This document shows, piece by piece, positions 38,003-46,418 of a DNA stretch of 64,000 nt. Position numbers and translations under genes: made by a program. Origin of the DNA: Thermaurantimonas aggregans (GTDB lineage Bacteria > Bacteroidota > Bacteroidia > Flavobacteriales > Schleiferiaceae); contig NZ_BHZE01000004.1 of assembly GCF_003851885.1 (NCBI RefSeq), positions 1 to 64,000 of the forward strand, read 5' to 3'. Every line of letters starts with the position of its first letter. Positions within the stretch are counted from its first letter, which is position 1. The notes beneath the pieces were generated by a model that saw only the letters and a program-made list of their open reading frames with translations, was not told the DNA's origin and made no database searches.

Positions 38003-38029
38003 GTGCCAAACTGGAAGCGCATTTGGCAC
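38003..38029 (-). promoter_or_regulatory. Hairpin in the nusG-rplK gap (possible leader structure)
   Basis: GTGCCAAA (38003-38010) pairs with TTTGGCAC (38022-38029) around an 11-nt loop, 22 nt before the rplK ATG on the minus strand. No T tract follows, so it is not a terminator. This is where L1 represses rplKA translation in other bacteria, so an L1-binding leader is possible. I could not confirm the L1 consensus. Confidence 0.35.
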
Positions 38030-38065
38030 GTAGATAAAATATATTGAGCTCACATCAATATCAGA

Positions 38066-38614
38066 TCAAGATTCCCTCTCCACTTGCATATAGCTAAGTT
38101 CGAGAGGAGTTTTACGACCGAAAATTTTTACCATTACCTCAAGTTTTCTCTTTTCCTCGTGAATTTTCTCAATCACACCATTGAAACCGGTGAAAGGGCC
38201 ATCAATAACCTTTACTGTTTCACCTACGACGAATGGAACTTGAGTAACCTCTAAACTTTCGGTAAGTTCATCTACTTTTCCGAGCATTCGGTTCACTTCG
38301 GCAGGACGCAGGGGCACGGGGTCACCACCTTTTGTCTCCCCAAGAAAACCAATAACTCCAGGTATGTTTTTGATCACATGAATCATCTCGCCTTCTAAAT
38401 TGGCTTCGATGATGATATATCCGGGAAAGTAGTTGCGCTCTTTAGTGATTTTTTTACCGTTTCGTACTTGAATTACTTTTTCAGTGGGAATAAGGACTTT
38501 GCCAAGCTGATGAGAGAGATTATTGCGAAGAACTTCATTTTCTATATAGCTCTTCACTTTATTCTCCTGGCCACTGATAGCCCTTATTACATACCACTTT
38601 TTGTTTTCAGTCAT
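38066..38614 (-). CDS. nusG: Transcription termination/antitermination protein NusG
   Basis: 182 residues with the NGN domain (WYVIRAISGQENKVKSYIE at the N-terminus, then YFPGYIIIEA) and the C-terminal KOW domain (GPFTGFNGVIEKIHEEK). NusG binds RNA polymerase and couples it to ribosomes or Rho. It lies between secE (19-nt gap) and rplK, in the standard bacterial order. Confidence 0.98.
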   Translation of the reverse strand: MTENKKWYVIRAISGQENKVKSYIENEVLRNNLSHQLGKVLIPTEKVIQVRNGKKITKERNYFPGYIIIEANLEGEMIHVIKNIPGVIGFLGETKGGDPVPLRPAEVNRMLGKVDELTESLEVTQVPFVVGETVKVIDGPFTGFNGVIEKIHEEKRKLEVMVKIFGRKTPLELSYMQVERES

Positions 38615-38633
38615 TTTTTTGGGTAGAACTGTT

Positions 38634-38834
38634 TTAAAACAGAGAATATATAGTCTCTAAAACAAATGTTATAACCTTGTCCATTACAAAGATGATCAGT
38701 GAAATGATCACCGAAGCCAATGCTACAAGCGCTGTGGTCTTTTGCATTTCTGAGAGTGTAGGCCAGGTGGTTTTTTGCACCAGTTCTACATACGACTCTC
38801 TGAAGGCATTTTTAATAGAGTTAACAATTTGCAT
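38634..38834 (-). CDS. secE: Preprotein translocase subunit SecE
   Basis: 66 residues with the single C-terminal membrane segment (about 36-58) and the amphipathic helix with VQKTTWPTLSEM, the conserved SecE core. The start at ATG 38834 gives this length; the longer frame to 38885 runs into tRNA-Trp and is rejected. It stabilises SecY in the inner membrane. Confidence 0.95.
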   Translation of the reverse strand: MQIVNSIKNAFRESYVELVQKTTWPTLSEMQKTTALVALASVIISLIIFVMDKVITFVLETIYSLF

Positions 38835-38855
38835 CGGTAGAACCCCTAAGTTGAG

Positions 38856-38926
38856 CACGGGTGGAGAGATTCGAACTCCCATCAACGGTTTTGGAGACCG
38901 CTATTCTACCCTTGAACTACACCCGT
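38856..38926 (-). tRNA. tRNA-Trp (anticodon CCA)
   Basis: 71 nt on the minus strand: acceptor ACGGGTG/CACCCGT, anticodon loop CTCCAAA closed by GCGGT/ACCGT, and a T-arm with TTCGAAT. The discriminator is G and no CCA is encoded. It sits between tuf and secE, so tRNA processing would separate the tuf message from the secE-nusG-rpl-rpo message. Confidence 0.96.
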
Positions 38927-38934
38927 ATGTGGTA

Positions 38935-38969
38935 AAAGGTGTCTCGAGTTTGGCTCTCGAAACACCTTT
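38935..38969 (-). terminator. Hairpin between tuf and tRNA-Trp
   Basis: AAAGGTGT then TCGAG (38935-38948) pairs with CTCGA then ACACCTTT (38956-38969), with one C/A mismatch, around a 7-nt loop. On the minus strand a short TTTT follows. It may be a weak terminator that lowers expression downstream of the very highly expressed tuf gene, or a stabiliser of the tuf 3' end after tRNA processing. Confidence 0.55.
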
Positions 38970-38990
38970 AGAATATTAGTCAATGGTAAA

Positions 38991-40178
38991 TTATTCGAGG
39001 ATTTCAGTTACCTGACCAGCACCTACAGTACGACCACCTTCGCGGATAGCGAAACGGAGACCTTTGCTGATAGCAACCGGAGTGATCAAGTTGACAGTGA
39101 TCGTGAGGTTATCACCTGGCATTACCATGTCAACACCTTCAGGAAGGATAATCTCACCAGTTACGTCAGTAGTACGGAGGTAGAACTGAGGGCGATACTT
39201 GTTGTGGAATGGAGTGTGACGTCCACCTTCTTCCTTCTTCAGGATATACACCTCAGCTTTAAATTTCTTATGAGGAGTCTGAGAACCTGGCTTGCAGATC
39301 ACCATACCACGGCGAATTTGAGACTTTTCAATACCGCGGAGGAGAAGACCCACGTTATCACCAGCTTCACCTCGATCAAGGATCTTGCGGAACATCTCCA
39401 CACCAGTAACGGTAGAGGTAAGTTTTTCGTCGCCGAAGCCAATGATATCTACTGGATCACCAGTGTTGATGATACCTGTCTCGATACGACCTGTAGCTAC
39501 AGTACCACGTCCTGTAATAGTAAATACGTCTTCGATTGGCATCAAGAAAGGCTTATCCTTATCTCTTACAGGCTCTTCGATCCAAGTATCAACGGCATCC
39601 ATGAGCTTCAGAACAGTATCTACCCACTTAGGCTCGCCATTGAGAGCACCAAGAGCAGAACCTCTAATCACGGGAGTGTTGTCGCCATCGTATTCATAGA
39701 ACGAGAGAAGCTCACGAACCTCCATTTCAACAAGCTCGAGAAGCTCTTCGTCATCTACCATGTCCACCTTATTGAGGAATACAACGATTCTGGGCACACC
39801 TACCTGACGAGCGAGGAGGATGTGCTCACGGGTTTGTGGCATCGGACCATCTGTAGCAGCAACAACGAGGATAGCACCATCCATCTGTGCAGCACCAGTA
39901 ACCATGTTTTTCACATAGTCGGCGTGACCTGGACAGTCAACGTGAGCGTAGTGTCTCTTGTCAGTCTCGTACTCTACGTGAGCAGTGTTGATGGTAATAC
40001 CTCTTTCTTTTTCTTCAGGTGCATTATCGATAGAGTCGAAGCTGCGAGCCTGAGCAAGACCTCTTTCAGCCAATACCTTAGTAATAGCGGCAGTCAAAGT
40101 AGTCTTACCGTGGTCTACGTGACCTATAGTACCCACATTTACGTGGGGTTTGGTTCTAATAAATTGCTCTTTTGCCAT
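38991..40178 (-). CDS. tuf: Elongation factor Tu
   Basis: 395 residues, full length. The GTPase motifs are GHVDHGKTT at about 18-26, DCPGHAD near 81 and NKVD near 136. Domains 2 and 3 are intact, including [13 protein letters not shown]-Tu carries aminoacyl-tRNA to the ribosome. It follows four tRNA genes in one transcript. The window contains no second tuf copy. Confidence 0.99.
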   Translation of the reverse strand: MAKEQFIRTKPHVNVGTIGHVDHGKTTLTAAITKVLAERGLAQARSFDSIDNAPEEKERGITINTAHVEYETDKRHYAHVDCPGHADYVKNMVTGAAQMDGAILVVAATDGPMPQTREHILLARQVGVPRIVVFLNKVDMVDDEELLELVEMEVRELLSFYEYDGDNTPVIRGSALGALNGEPKWVDTVLKLMDAVDTWIEEPVRDKDKPFLMPIEDVFTITGRGTVATGRIETGIINTGDPVDIIGFGDEKLTSTVTGVEMFRKILDRGEAGDNVGLLLRGIEKSQIRRGMVICKPGSQTPHKKFKAEVYILKKEEGGRHTPFHNKYRPQFYLRTTDVTGEIILPEGVDMVMPGDNLTITVNLITPVAISKGLRFAIREGGRTVGAGQVTEILE

Positions 40179-40218
40179 TTCGGAAGCTCAATTAATGTTG
40201 ATAAACAAAAAAAATCAG

Positions 40219-40290
40219 AGCCGATGGAGGGAATTGAACCCTCGACCTTTTCCTTACCAAGGAAACACTCTACCACTGAGCTACAACGGC
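40219..40290 (-). tRNA. tRNA-Thr (anticodon GGT)
   Basis: 72 nt on the minus strand. The anticodon stem TTTCC/GGAAA closes loop TTGGTAA, and the T-arm GAGGG/CCCTC has loop TTCAATT. The acceptor GCCGTTG/CATCGGC has a T-T mismatch at pair 5-68, unusual but compatible with folding. It lies 40 nt before tuf, the position of thrT in E. coli. No CCA is encoded. Confidence 0.93.
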
Positions 40291-40299
40291 TTACCAAAG

Positions 40300-40372
40300 A
40301 GCGGAAGACGGGATTCGAACCCGCGGCCCTCAGCTTGGAAGGCTGATGCTCTACCAACTGAGCTACTTCCGC
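40300..40372 (-). tRNA. tRNA-Gly (anticodon TCC)
   Basis: 73 nt on the minus strand: acceptor GCGGAAG/CTTCCGC, anticodon stem TCAGC/GCTGA with loop CTTCCAA, and T-loop TTCGAAT. The anticodon TCC reads GGA/GGG. No CCA is encoded. Confidence 0.96.
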
Positions 40373-40379
40373 ACACCGG

Positions 40380-40460
40380 TGGGGAGAGAAGGATTCGAAC
40401 CTCCGAAGCTTTCGCAACAGATTTACAGTCTGCCCCATTTGACCACTCTGGAATCTCCCC
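40380..40460 (-). tRNA. tRNA-Tyr (anticodon GTA)
   Basis: 81 nt on the minus strand, with acceptor GGGGAGA/TCTCCCC, anticodon loop CTGTAAA and a long variable arm as expected for tyrosine tRNA. The T-loop is TTCGAAT and no CCA is encoded. Confidence 0.95.
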
Positions 40461-40492
40461 AATCTCTTGAAAAAGAACGTTTTAAAATTAAG

Positions 40493-40565
40493 AGCCGGCA
40501 GAGGGACTCGAACCCCCGACCAGCTGATTACAAATCAGCTGCTCTACCAACTGAGCTATGCCGGC
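40493..40565 (-). tRNA. tRNA-Thr (anticodon TGT)
   Basis: 73 nt on the minus strand: acceptor GCCGGCA/TGCCGGC, anticodon stem GCTGA/TCAGC with loop TTTGTAA, and T-loop TTCGAGT. The anticodon TGT reads ACA and related threonine codons. It is the first transcribed element of the cluster. No CCA is encoded. Confidence 0.96.
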
Positions 40566-40581
40566 TTGATTTTTGGGATTG

Positions 40582-40611
40582 CAAATGTAGAGATCTTTTT
40601 TATTTTGCAAA
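40582..40611 (-). promoter_or_regulatory. Promoter of the tRNA-tuf-secE-nusG-rpl-rpo cluster
   Basis: On the minus strand a -33 element TTTG (40608-40611) is followed by an 18-nt spacer and an exact -7 box TACATTTG (40582-40589), then CAATCC. This is the best match to the Bacteroidota consensus TTTG/TAnnTTTG in the window. The predicted transcript start is about 10 nt before the first tRNA. Confidence 0.78.
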
Positions 40612-40845
40612 ATGTTTTTCCAAATTCTTATTAGCATTTTGAGAATGTCCTCAAACCTTTACACCACTTGATTAAAAAATTGAAAATCAATTTTTTGAAA
40701 AGTCGTTATTAAGCAATTCATCAACCACAGGTTACTACTTTGATTAACGACAAGCAGAAATTAGACAACTTTTAACACTTGTCATCAAAAAAAAGAAAGG
40801 CGTATAAATCTATTCGTTTTCTTTGTTGCACAATTTCAAACAACC

Positions 40846-41898
40846 ATGAAAAAAATTCTGATTACCGGAGGTGCCGGTTTTATTGGCTCACATGTGGTGA
40901 GGCGTTTTGTAACGAAATATCCTGAATATCACATATACAATCTCGACGCCCTAACTTATGCCGGAAACCTTGAAAATCTTAGAGACATAGAAAACGCACC
41001 AAACTACACTTTCTTAAAAGAAGACATTACTGAGGGTGAGCGTATGATGCAACTCATCAGTGAATTACAACCCGATGGCGTGATTCATTTAGCGGCTGAA
41101 TCGCACGTAGATCGCTCAATAAACGATCCACTGGCTTTCGTGAAAACCAATGTCATCGGTACTGTTAATCTTTTAAATGCCTGCAGAGAGGCTTGGAAAG
41201 GCAGATACGACAAGACGCTTTTCTACCATATTTCTACCGATGAGGTGTATGGAACGCTGGGCGAAACCGGGCTCTTTACTGAAAATACACCATATGCGCC
41301 TAACTCACCTTATTCAGCATCAAAAGCTGCATCTGACCACTTTGTGCGTGCCTATGGCGAAACCTATGGAATGAGCTATATCATCACCAACTGCTCAAAT
41401 AACTATGGCCCATACCAATTTCCAGAAAAATTAATTCCTCTCTTTATCAATAATATAATAAACCAAAAACCACTGCCCGTGTACGGCGATGGACTTTACA
41501 CACGTGACTGGTTGTATGTAGTAGATCACGCCATTGCGATTGATTTGGTTTTTCACAAGGGAAAAAATCACGAAACCTACAACATTGGTGGCTTCAACGA
41601 ATGGAAAAACATAGATCTGGTGCGATTGCTCTGTCGCCTGATGGACAAAAAACTCGGAAGAGAAGAAGGTAACTCAGAGAAACTCATCACTTTTGTAAAA
41701 GACAGGCCTGGTCACGATCGCAGGTATGCCATCGATGCCACAAAAATCAATCGTGAGCTGGGCTGGAAACCATCTGTAACATTCGAACAAGGACTTTCTG
41801 AAACCATCGATTGGTACCTCAACAATACAGAATGGCTTGCCCATGTAACATCAGGTGCATACCAACACTACTACGAACAGATGTACAAAAACAGATAA
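40846..41898 (+). CDS. rmlB: dTDP-glucose 4,6-dehydratase
   Basis: A 350-residue extended-SDR enzyme that converts dTDP-glucose to dTDP-4-keto-6-deoxyglucose. The NAD-binding GGAGFIGSHVVRRF is at the N-terminus, ESHVDRSI and the STDEVYG segment follow, and the catalytic YxxxK is YSASK. It stands alone, about 20 kb from rmlA and on the opposite strand, with rmlC and rmlD absent from the window. The product feeds dTDP-rhamnose or related surface sugars. Confidence 0.95.
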   Translation: MKKILITGGAGFIGSHVVRRFVTKYPEYHIYNLDALTYAGNLENLRDIENAPNYTFLKEDITEGERMMQLISELQPDGVIHLAAESHVDRSINDPLAFVKTNVIGTVNLLNACREAWKGRYDKTLFYHISTDEVYGTLGETGLFTENTPYAPNSPYSASKAASDHFVRAYGETYGMSYIITNCSNNYGPYQFPEKLIPLFINNIINQKPLPVYGDGLYTRDWLYVVDHAIAIDLVFHKGKNHETYNIGGFNEWKNIDLVRLLCRLMDKKLGREEGNSEKLITFVKDRPGHDRRYAIDATKINRELGWKPSVTFEQGLSETIDWYLNNTEWLAHVTSGAYQHYYEQMYKNR

Positions 41899-41932
41899 AC
41901 AGGTTTACAAGAAACGCCTCCAGGTTGGATTT

Positions 41933-44356
41933 TTATGCCATACTGGGGGCTGATTTATTTAATTTTCCGCGTATTTCCATTCCAAGTTTATTAGCAAGTA
42001 GTAACACTCCAAACATTTCGGACTGAGGAAATTTGCCTTCTTTAATGATGGTGAAGATTAAATCTTGAAGTTCGTTGAGCTGTGGGGTTATTCCAATAGA
42101 CTTTAAGCTGTTTATCAGATCAATAGACAATTCGACGACCAGGTGAATGTTTTGATTCTTTCGGTATTCTTCTACGAGGGTATTAATTTTTAAAGTAGCG
42201 GCATAATTGAGTCTTTCTGTTGGGATTCGAAATTTCCACTTTAATATGATTTGCTCTATTTCATGAATTTTATCGATATCAGGCAAAGTGGGCGATGACA
42301 ATTCGTCGTACAGATTCTGAATAACCAGAGTTTTAAGATTTGTGATAAGAATTTCGGGTATAGTCAATCCCTCTTTGTGCATCAGATTGAGCAGTAGGAA
42401 GGTGCGTTCATTAATGCGCTCGTAAAAGTCGAGAGCATTTTTAACCTGTATATCCAGTACGCGATCGAGCAATTTTTTTTGCTCGTCTTTAAAGAGATCG
42501 AAGAAAGAAAAGGTACGTGAGGCAAAATTGTCTTTTATAAGCTCGAGTACTTGGGTTAGATTGCCGGCATCGAAGAATTCTCTGAATTTTTTAACCAGCG
42601 ATGCGTATTCATCATAAGTAAGGCTGTCAGCTGTATTACCTATGAGGTGGTGGTTGCCAAGATATAAGATTACAAAGCTGAAGCGCTTTTGACTCTGAGT
42701 CACTTTTGAACGCACTTTGGTTTGACCAATTACGAGCAATTGGCCACCTGCCTTAATACGCGTGAGCTCTTCAGAAGTACACTCGTAATTGAGTACTGTA
42801 AGGTTGCGCGCATCTTCTTCGAAGAGGGTACTCACTGCGTAATGCATACCAACTTGGGTAAGCGACAAGCGCTTAGGTACTACCATAGTGCGATATATGT
42901 CAGCACCGGTACCCAGCGAAGGAATGTTTGACTGGGCCTGGCTTAAAATTTCCAGAAAATGCGGATACAAATCTACTTGTGCTACATCTTCAGCCAGTTG
43001 AATAGCTCGCTCAGCATATTGTAGTATTTGAATGGTTTCAATACCTGAGATTTCGTTGAAAAACCAACCACAGGATGTGTACATGTATAGGGCCATGCGT
43101 TGCAATTCGAGCGCGCGAATGATGGTAATGATCTCCTCTTCTTTGAGGTCTTTACCAATATATTGCTCAATGAATCGAAGAGTTTTGGTTCGGCTTCTCT
43201 GCTGAAAAATGTGTATGTATTTGTTTCTTAACTCCCATGGATTTGGATGATAATCCTTTAGTTTAGATTCAAAAATTTTTGCTAGTTCATCTCTTAAGTA
43301 ATCAAGTGCTTCTCGCAGAGGCTTTCGCCATTTCTGATTCCAATGAGGTTCGCCACCTGTTTTACAGCCGCAGTCTGATCTCCAACGCTCTACGCCATGA
43401 GCGCATGACCAAGAAGAGTTTTCAAGAATCTGAACTTCGTACTGAGGTGGAAATTTTCTCAAGAAATAGCCGTAATTAGCTATTTTGATGTCGGGTTGCT
43501 TTTTCAGGTAGTGAATACAATAGGCCAGCGCCATGTCGCCATTGCGGTGGTGATGGCCATAGCTTTCGCCATCTGTAGCGATGTGAACCAATTGTGCCTC
43601 ACTGGGGTCGGAATCGAAAGCGCTCATCAACTGGTGAGCGAAAAACTTTCCGTCGTTTAAATATCCTTTGAAGGCGACGCCTTGCGATAATTCGGCGTGG
43701 TAAAAAAAGATGGCAATGGACTTGCCCGAGGGCAAGTTGCAAACGTAAGCTCTGCGGCTATCGATGCCTGGAATCCATTCGTTTGTTCCGATGCGCCGAA
43801 AACGAGCAGCCTGATAAGGCGACAGAATGGTGAATTTGATTTTGTTTTCCGCTAAAATTTCAAGAGTTTCAGTATCAACAGCTGTTTCAGCGAGCCACAT
43901 GCCTTCCGGATTTCTACCAAAGCGCTTTTTGAAATCTTCAATCCCCCAGATGATCTGCGTCTCTTTATCACGGCGGTTGGCCAGCGGCATAATTATATGG
44001 TTATATACCTGTGCAATGGCCGACCCATGACCTTCGAATTGAACAATAGACTGCATATCAGCATCAATAATACGCTGATATACATCGGGCTGGTGAATCT
44101 CGAGCCAGCTGAGCAATGTGGGGCCGAAATTGAAGGAAATATCAATGTAGTTATTTACAATATCTGCAATTTTTCCGGCATCGTTCAGTATTCGACTCAC
44201 ACTGTTTGGTCGATAGCATTCTTGAGTGATGCGTTCGTTCCAATCGTGATAGGGATGTGCTGATTCCTGAATCTCGATTTCTTCGAGCCAAGCATTTTCT
44301 CGAGGTGGCTGGTAAAAGTGACCATGTACGCAGATGTACTTTTTGCATTCGGCCAT
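41933..44356 (-). CDS. GH57-family protein with DUF3536 (alpha-glucan acting)
   Basis: 807 residues. The N-terminal part is a glycoside hydrolase family 57 barrel (CVHGHFYQPPRENAWLE, GMWLAETAVD with the candidate nucleophile Glu, and HIATDGESYGHHH with the candidate acid Asp). The second half matches DUF3536, which often follows GH57 domains. Known GH57 enzymes are alpha-amylases, branching enzymes and 4-alpha-glucanotransferases. The glgB gene lies 21 nt upstream on the same strand, so a role in glycogen turnover is likely. The exact reaction is unknown. Confidence 0.85.
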   Translation of the reverse strand: MAECKKYICVHGHFYQPPRENAWLEEIEIQESAHPYHDWNERITQECYRPNSVSRILNDAGKIADIVNNYIDISFNFGPTLLSWLEIHQPDVYQRIIDADMQSIVQFEGHGSAIAQVYNHIIMPLANRRDKETQIIWGIEDFKKRFGRNPEGMWLAETAVDTETLEILAENKIKFTILSPYQAARFRRIGTNEWIPGIDSRRAYVCNLPSGKSIAIFFYHAELSQGVAFKGYLNDGKFFAHQLMSAFDSDPSEAQLVHIATDGESYGHHHRNGDMALAYCIHYLKKQPDIKIANYGYFLRKFPPQYEVQILENSSWSCAHGVERWRSDCGCKTGGEPHWNQKWRKPLREALDYLRDELAKIFESKLKDYHPNPWELRNKYIHIFQQRSRTKTLRFIEQYIGKDLKEEEIITIIRALELQRMALYMYTSCGWFFNEISGIETIQILQYAERAIQLAEDVAQVDLYPHFLEILSQAQSNIPSLGTGADIYRTMVVPKRLSLTQVGMHYAVSTLFEEDARNLTVLNYECTSEELTRIKAGGQLLVIGQTKVRSKVTQSQKRFSFVILYLGNHHLIGNTADSLTYDEYASLVKKFREFFDAGNLTQVLELIKDNFASRTFSFFDLFKDEQKKLLDRVLDIQVKNALDFYERINERTFLLLNLMHKEGLTIPEILITNLKTLVIQNLYDELSSPTLPDIDKIHEIEQIILKWKFRIPTERLNYAATLKINTLVEEYRKNQNIHLVVELSIDLINSLKSIGITPQLNELQDLIFTIIKEGKFPQSEMFGVLLLANKLGMEIRGKLNKSAPSMA

Positions 44357-44377
44357 GTGTCAAGGGGAATTTGTGGT

Positions 44378-46288
44378 TTACGTGTTTGATTTTGAAAAAA
44401 CGACGACAGCCAGTGGTGGTAAATCAACAGCGATGCTGTGTTCGCGGCCATGCCATGGGGTGGAATCTGATTTCACCTTGATGCCGTTTTTAAGCATTCC
44501 ACTACCGCCATATTTTGTATCATCAGTATTGAGTATCAATTTCCAATTTCCAAAGGAAGGGACCCCGATTCGGTAATCTTTTCGCGGCACAGGGGTGAAG
44601 TTTGCGATGATTATCAAGTCATTTTTTGGATTGCCCGATTTGCGCACATACGACAGCACACTTTGCTTCCAATCATTTGCTTCGATCCACTCAAAACCTT
44701 CAGGACTGTATTGTTTTTTATAAAGTGCCTCCTGGCTTTTATAAAGGTGATTTAAATCAATTACGAGCTGGTGAATGCCTTGACTGAAGGAAAGGTTTGA
44801 AAGCTGATCCCAACGAACGGAGCCATCGTGATTCCATTCGCTCGATTGGCCAAATTCACTGCCCATAAACATCAGTTTGCTGCCAGGATGGGTGTACATG
44901 TAGCCATATAAAGCTCGCAGGTTGGCAAATTTTTGCCAAAGGTCACCTGGCATACGACTTAGTAAAGAACCTTTGCCGTGCACAACCTCATCGTGCGAAA
45001 AAGGAAGCACAAAATTTTCACTAAAGGCATACACAAGGCTGAAGGTGATTTGATTATGATGATACCTGCGAAAAAGTGGATCGATGCTGAAGTATTTTAA
45101 TGAATCATGCATCCATCCCATCATCCATTTCATGCCAAAGCCAAGACCACCGTCATACACAGGCCTTGAGACTTTTGGAAAAGAGGTTGACTCTTCGGCA
45201 ATCATTTGGATATCTGGGTGTTCTTTGTAAATGTATTCATTGAGTTCTTTCATAAAAGAAATTGCCTCCAGATTCTCCTTTCCGCCAAATTGATTGGGAA
45301 CCCATTCGCCCGGCTTTCGTGAGTAGTCCAGATAGAGCATAGAGGCTACGGCATCTACTCTTAGTCCATCGGCATGAAAGTGCTCAATCCAATACATGGC
45401 ATTCGAGAACAGGAATGAGCGAACCTCATATCTGCCATAGTTAAAAATATAGCTGTTCCAATCGGGGTGATATCCCTTTCGAGGATCTTCGTGCTCGTAG
45501 AGCGAAGTGCCATCGAACTTATGCAGTCCATGTACATCGCCGGGAAAATGCGAAGGTACCCAGTCGAGTATCACTCCTATGTCGGCTTGATGAAAAGCAT
45601 CAATCAGCTCCATAAACTCAGCGGGCGTACCGTATCGCGAAGAGGGAGCAAAATAACCGGTGATTTGGTAACCCCAAGATCCGAAAAAGGGATGCTCCAT
45701 AACTGGCAGAAACTCCACGTGAGTATATCCCATTTTCTTTACATAAGGTACCAATTTTTCTATCAACTGTTTATAGCTCAGAGAGGTGCCGTCAGGGTTA
45801 CGCATCCAGCTGCCCAAGTGCACTTCGTAAATGCTCATCGGGCAATCATGACAGTTGCGCAGGCTAAGGTTGGCTTTCCATTTTTTGTCTTTCCATTGAT
45901 ATGTATCCTTCCAAATGATGCTGGCAGTCTTTGGAGGTGTTTCGCACATTCGGCCATAGGGATCTGCCTTTTCAAGGTGGTAGCCCCATGGTGAAACAAT
46001 CATGTATTTATAACGGTGTCCTACCAAAGCCCCGGGCACAAAACCTTCCCAGATGCCGGAACCATCCCAACGCGGATAGAGCGGATGGGCTTCTCTATTC
46101 CAAAAATTAAAATCACCAATAACAGAGACATATTTTGCATTTGGTGCCCACACTGAGAAATACGTTCCTTCTACGCCGTCGAGCTCCATGGGATGAGCCC
46201 CCATTTTTTCGTACATTTTGAAGTGGTGACCCGAGCTAAAAAGAGAAATATCAAAATCAGTATAAAGGGAATGTGGGACTGTACTCAT
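44378..46288 (-). CDS. glgB: 1,4-alpha-glucan branching enzyme
   Basis: 636 residues, close to the usual size. An N-terminal CBM48-like domain (YFSVWAPNAKYVSVIGDFN) precedes the GH13 barrel. The nucleophile Asp lies in DGLRVDAVASMLY, the acid Glu in MIAEEST and the third Asp in PFSHDEVVHGKGS. It creates alpha-1,6 branches in glycogen. It precedes the GH57/DUF3536 gene on the same strand and is divergent from the HU-SPOR gene. glgA, glgC and glgP are not in the window. Confidence 0.96.
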   Translation of the reverse strand: MSTVPHSLYTDFDISLFSSGHHFKMYEKMGAHPMELDGVEGTYFSVWAPNAKYVSVIGDFNFWNREAHPLYPRWDGSGIWEGFVPGALVGHRYKYMIVSPWGYHLEKADPYGRMCETPPKTASIIWKDTYQWKDKKWKANLSLRNCHDCPMSIYEVHLGSWMRNPDGTSLSYKQLIEKLVPYVKKMGYTHVEFLPVMEHPFFGSWGYQITGYFAPSSRYGTPAEFMELIDAFHQADIGVILDWVPSHFPGDVHGLHKFDGTSLYEHEDPRKGYHPDWNSYIFNYGRYEVRSFLFSNAMYWIEHFHADGLRVDAVASMLYLDYSRKPGEWVPNQFGGKENLEAISFMKELNEYIYKEHPDIQMIAEESTSFPKVSRPVYDGGLGFGMKWMMGWMHDSLKYFSIDPLFRRYHHNQITFSLVYAFSENFVLPFSHDEVVHGKGSLLSRMPGDLWQKFANLRALYGYMYTHPGSKLMFMGSEFGQSSEWNHDGSVRWDQLSNLSFSQGIHQLVIDLNHLYKSQEALYKKQYSPEGFEWIEANDWKQSVLSYVRKSGNPKNDLIIIANFTPVPRKDYRIGVPSFGNWKLILNTDDTKYGGSGMLKNGIKVKSDSTPWHGREHSIAVDLPPLAVVVFSKSNT

Positions 46289-46388
46289 ACCATTGGGGGG
46301 AATAAAATAGTTTCAATGCTGCTAAATAAACTCAAAGATTTCACATAAATATGTGGTTTGGTCAGGAATACGCTAAATTAATTTTCCG

Positions 46389-46396
46389 TACCTTTG
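46389..46396 (+). promoter_or_regulatory. -7 box for the HU-SPOR gene
   Basis: TACCTTTG is an exact TAnnTTTG match 22 nt before the ATG at 46419. It lies in the 130-bp gap between divergent glgB and the HU-SPOR gene. No clear -33 element is seen. Confidence 0.55.
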
Positions 46397-46418
46397 CCAT
46401 GATAAAGTCAATAGGCCG

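Noticed and set aside
38835-38885. Longer SecE start
   Set aside because: The extra residues are encoded within tRNA-Trp.
39204-40346. A 380-codon plus-strand frame opposite tuf
   Set aside because: It is the antisense shadow of a highly conserved gene with strong codon bias, and it continues through tRNA-Thr.
40139-40642. Open frames on both strands across the tRNA cluster with phrases such as GGIRTSE-like and RLRRFESF-like peptides
   Set aside because: They are translations of tRNA genes, a well-known source of false proteins. Four good cloverleaf tRNAs occupy the region.
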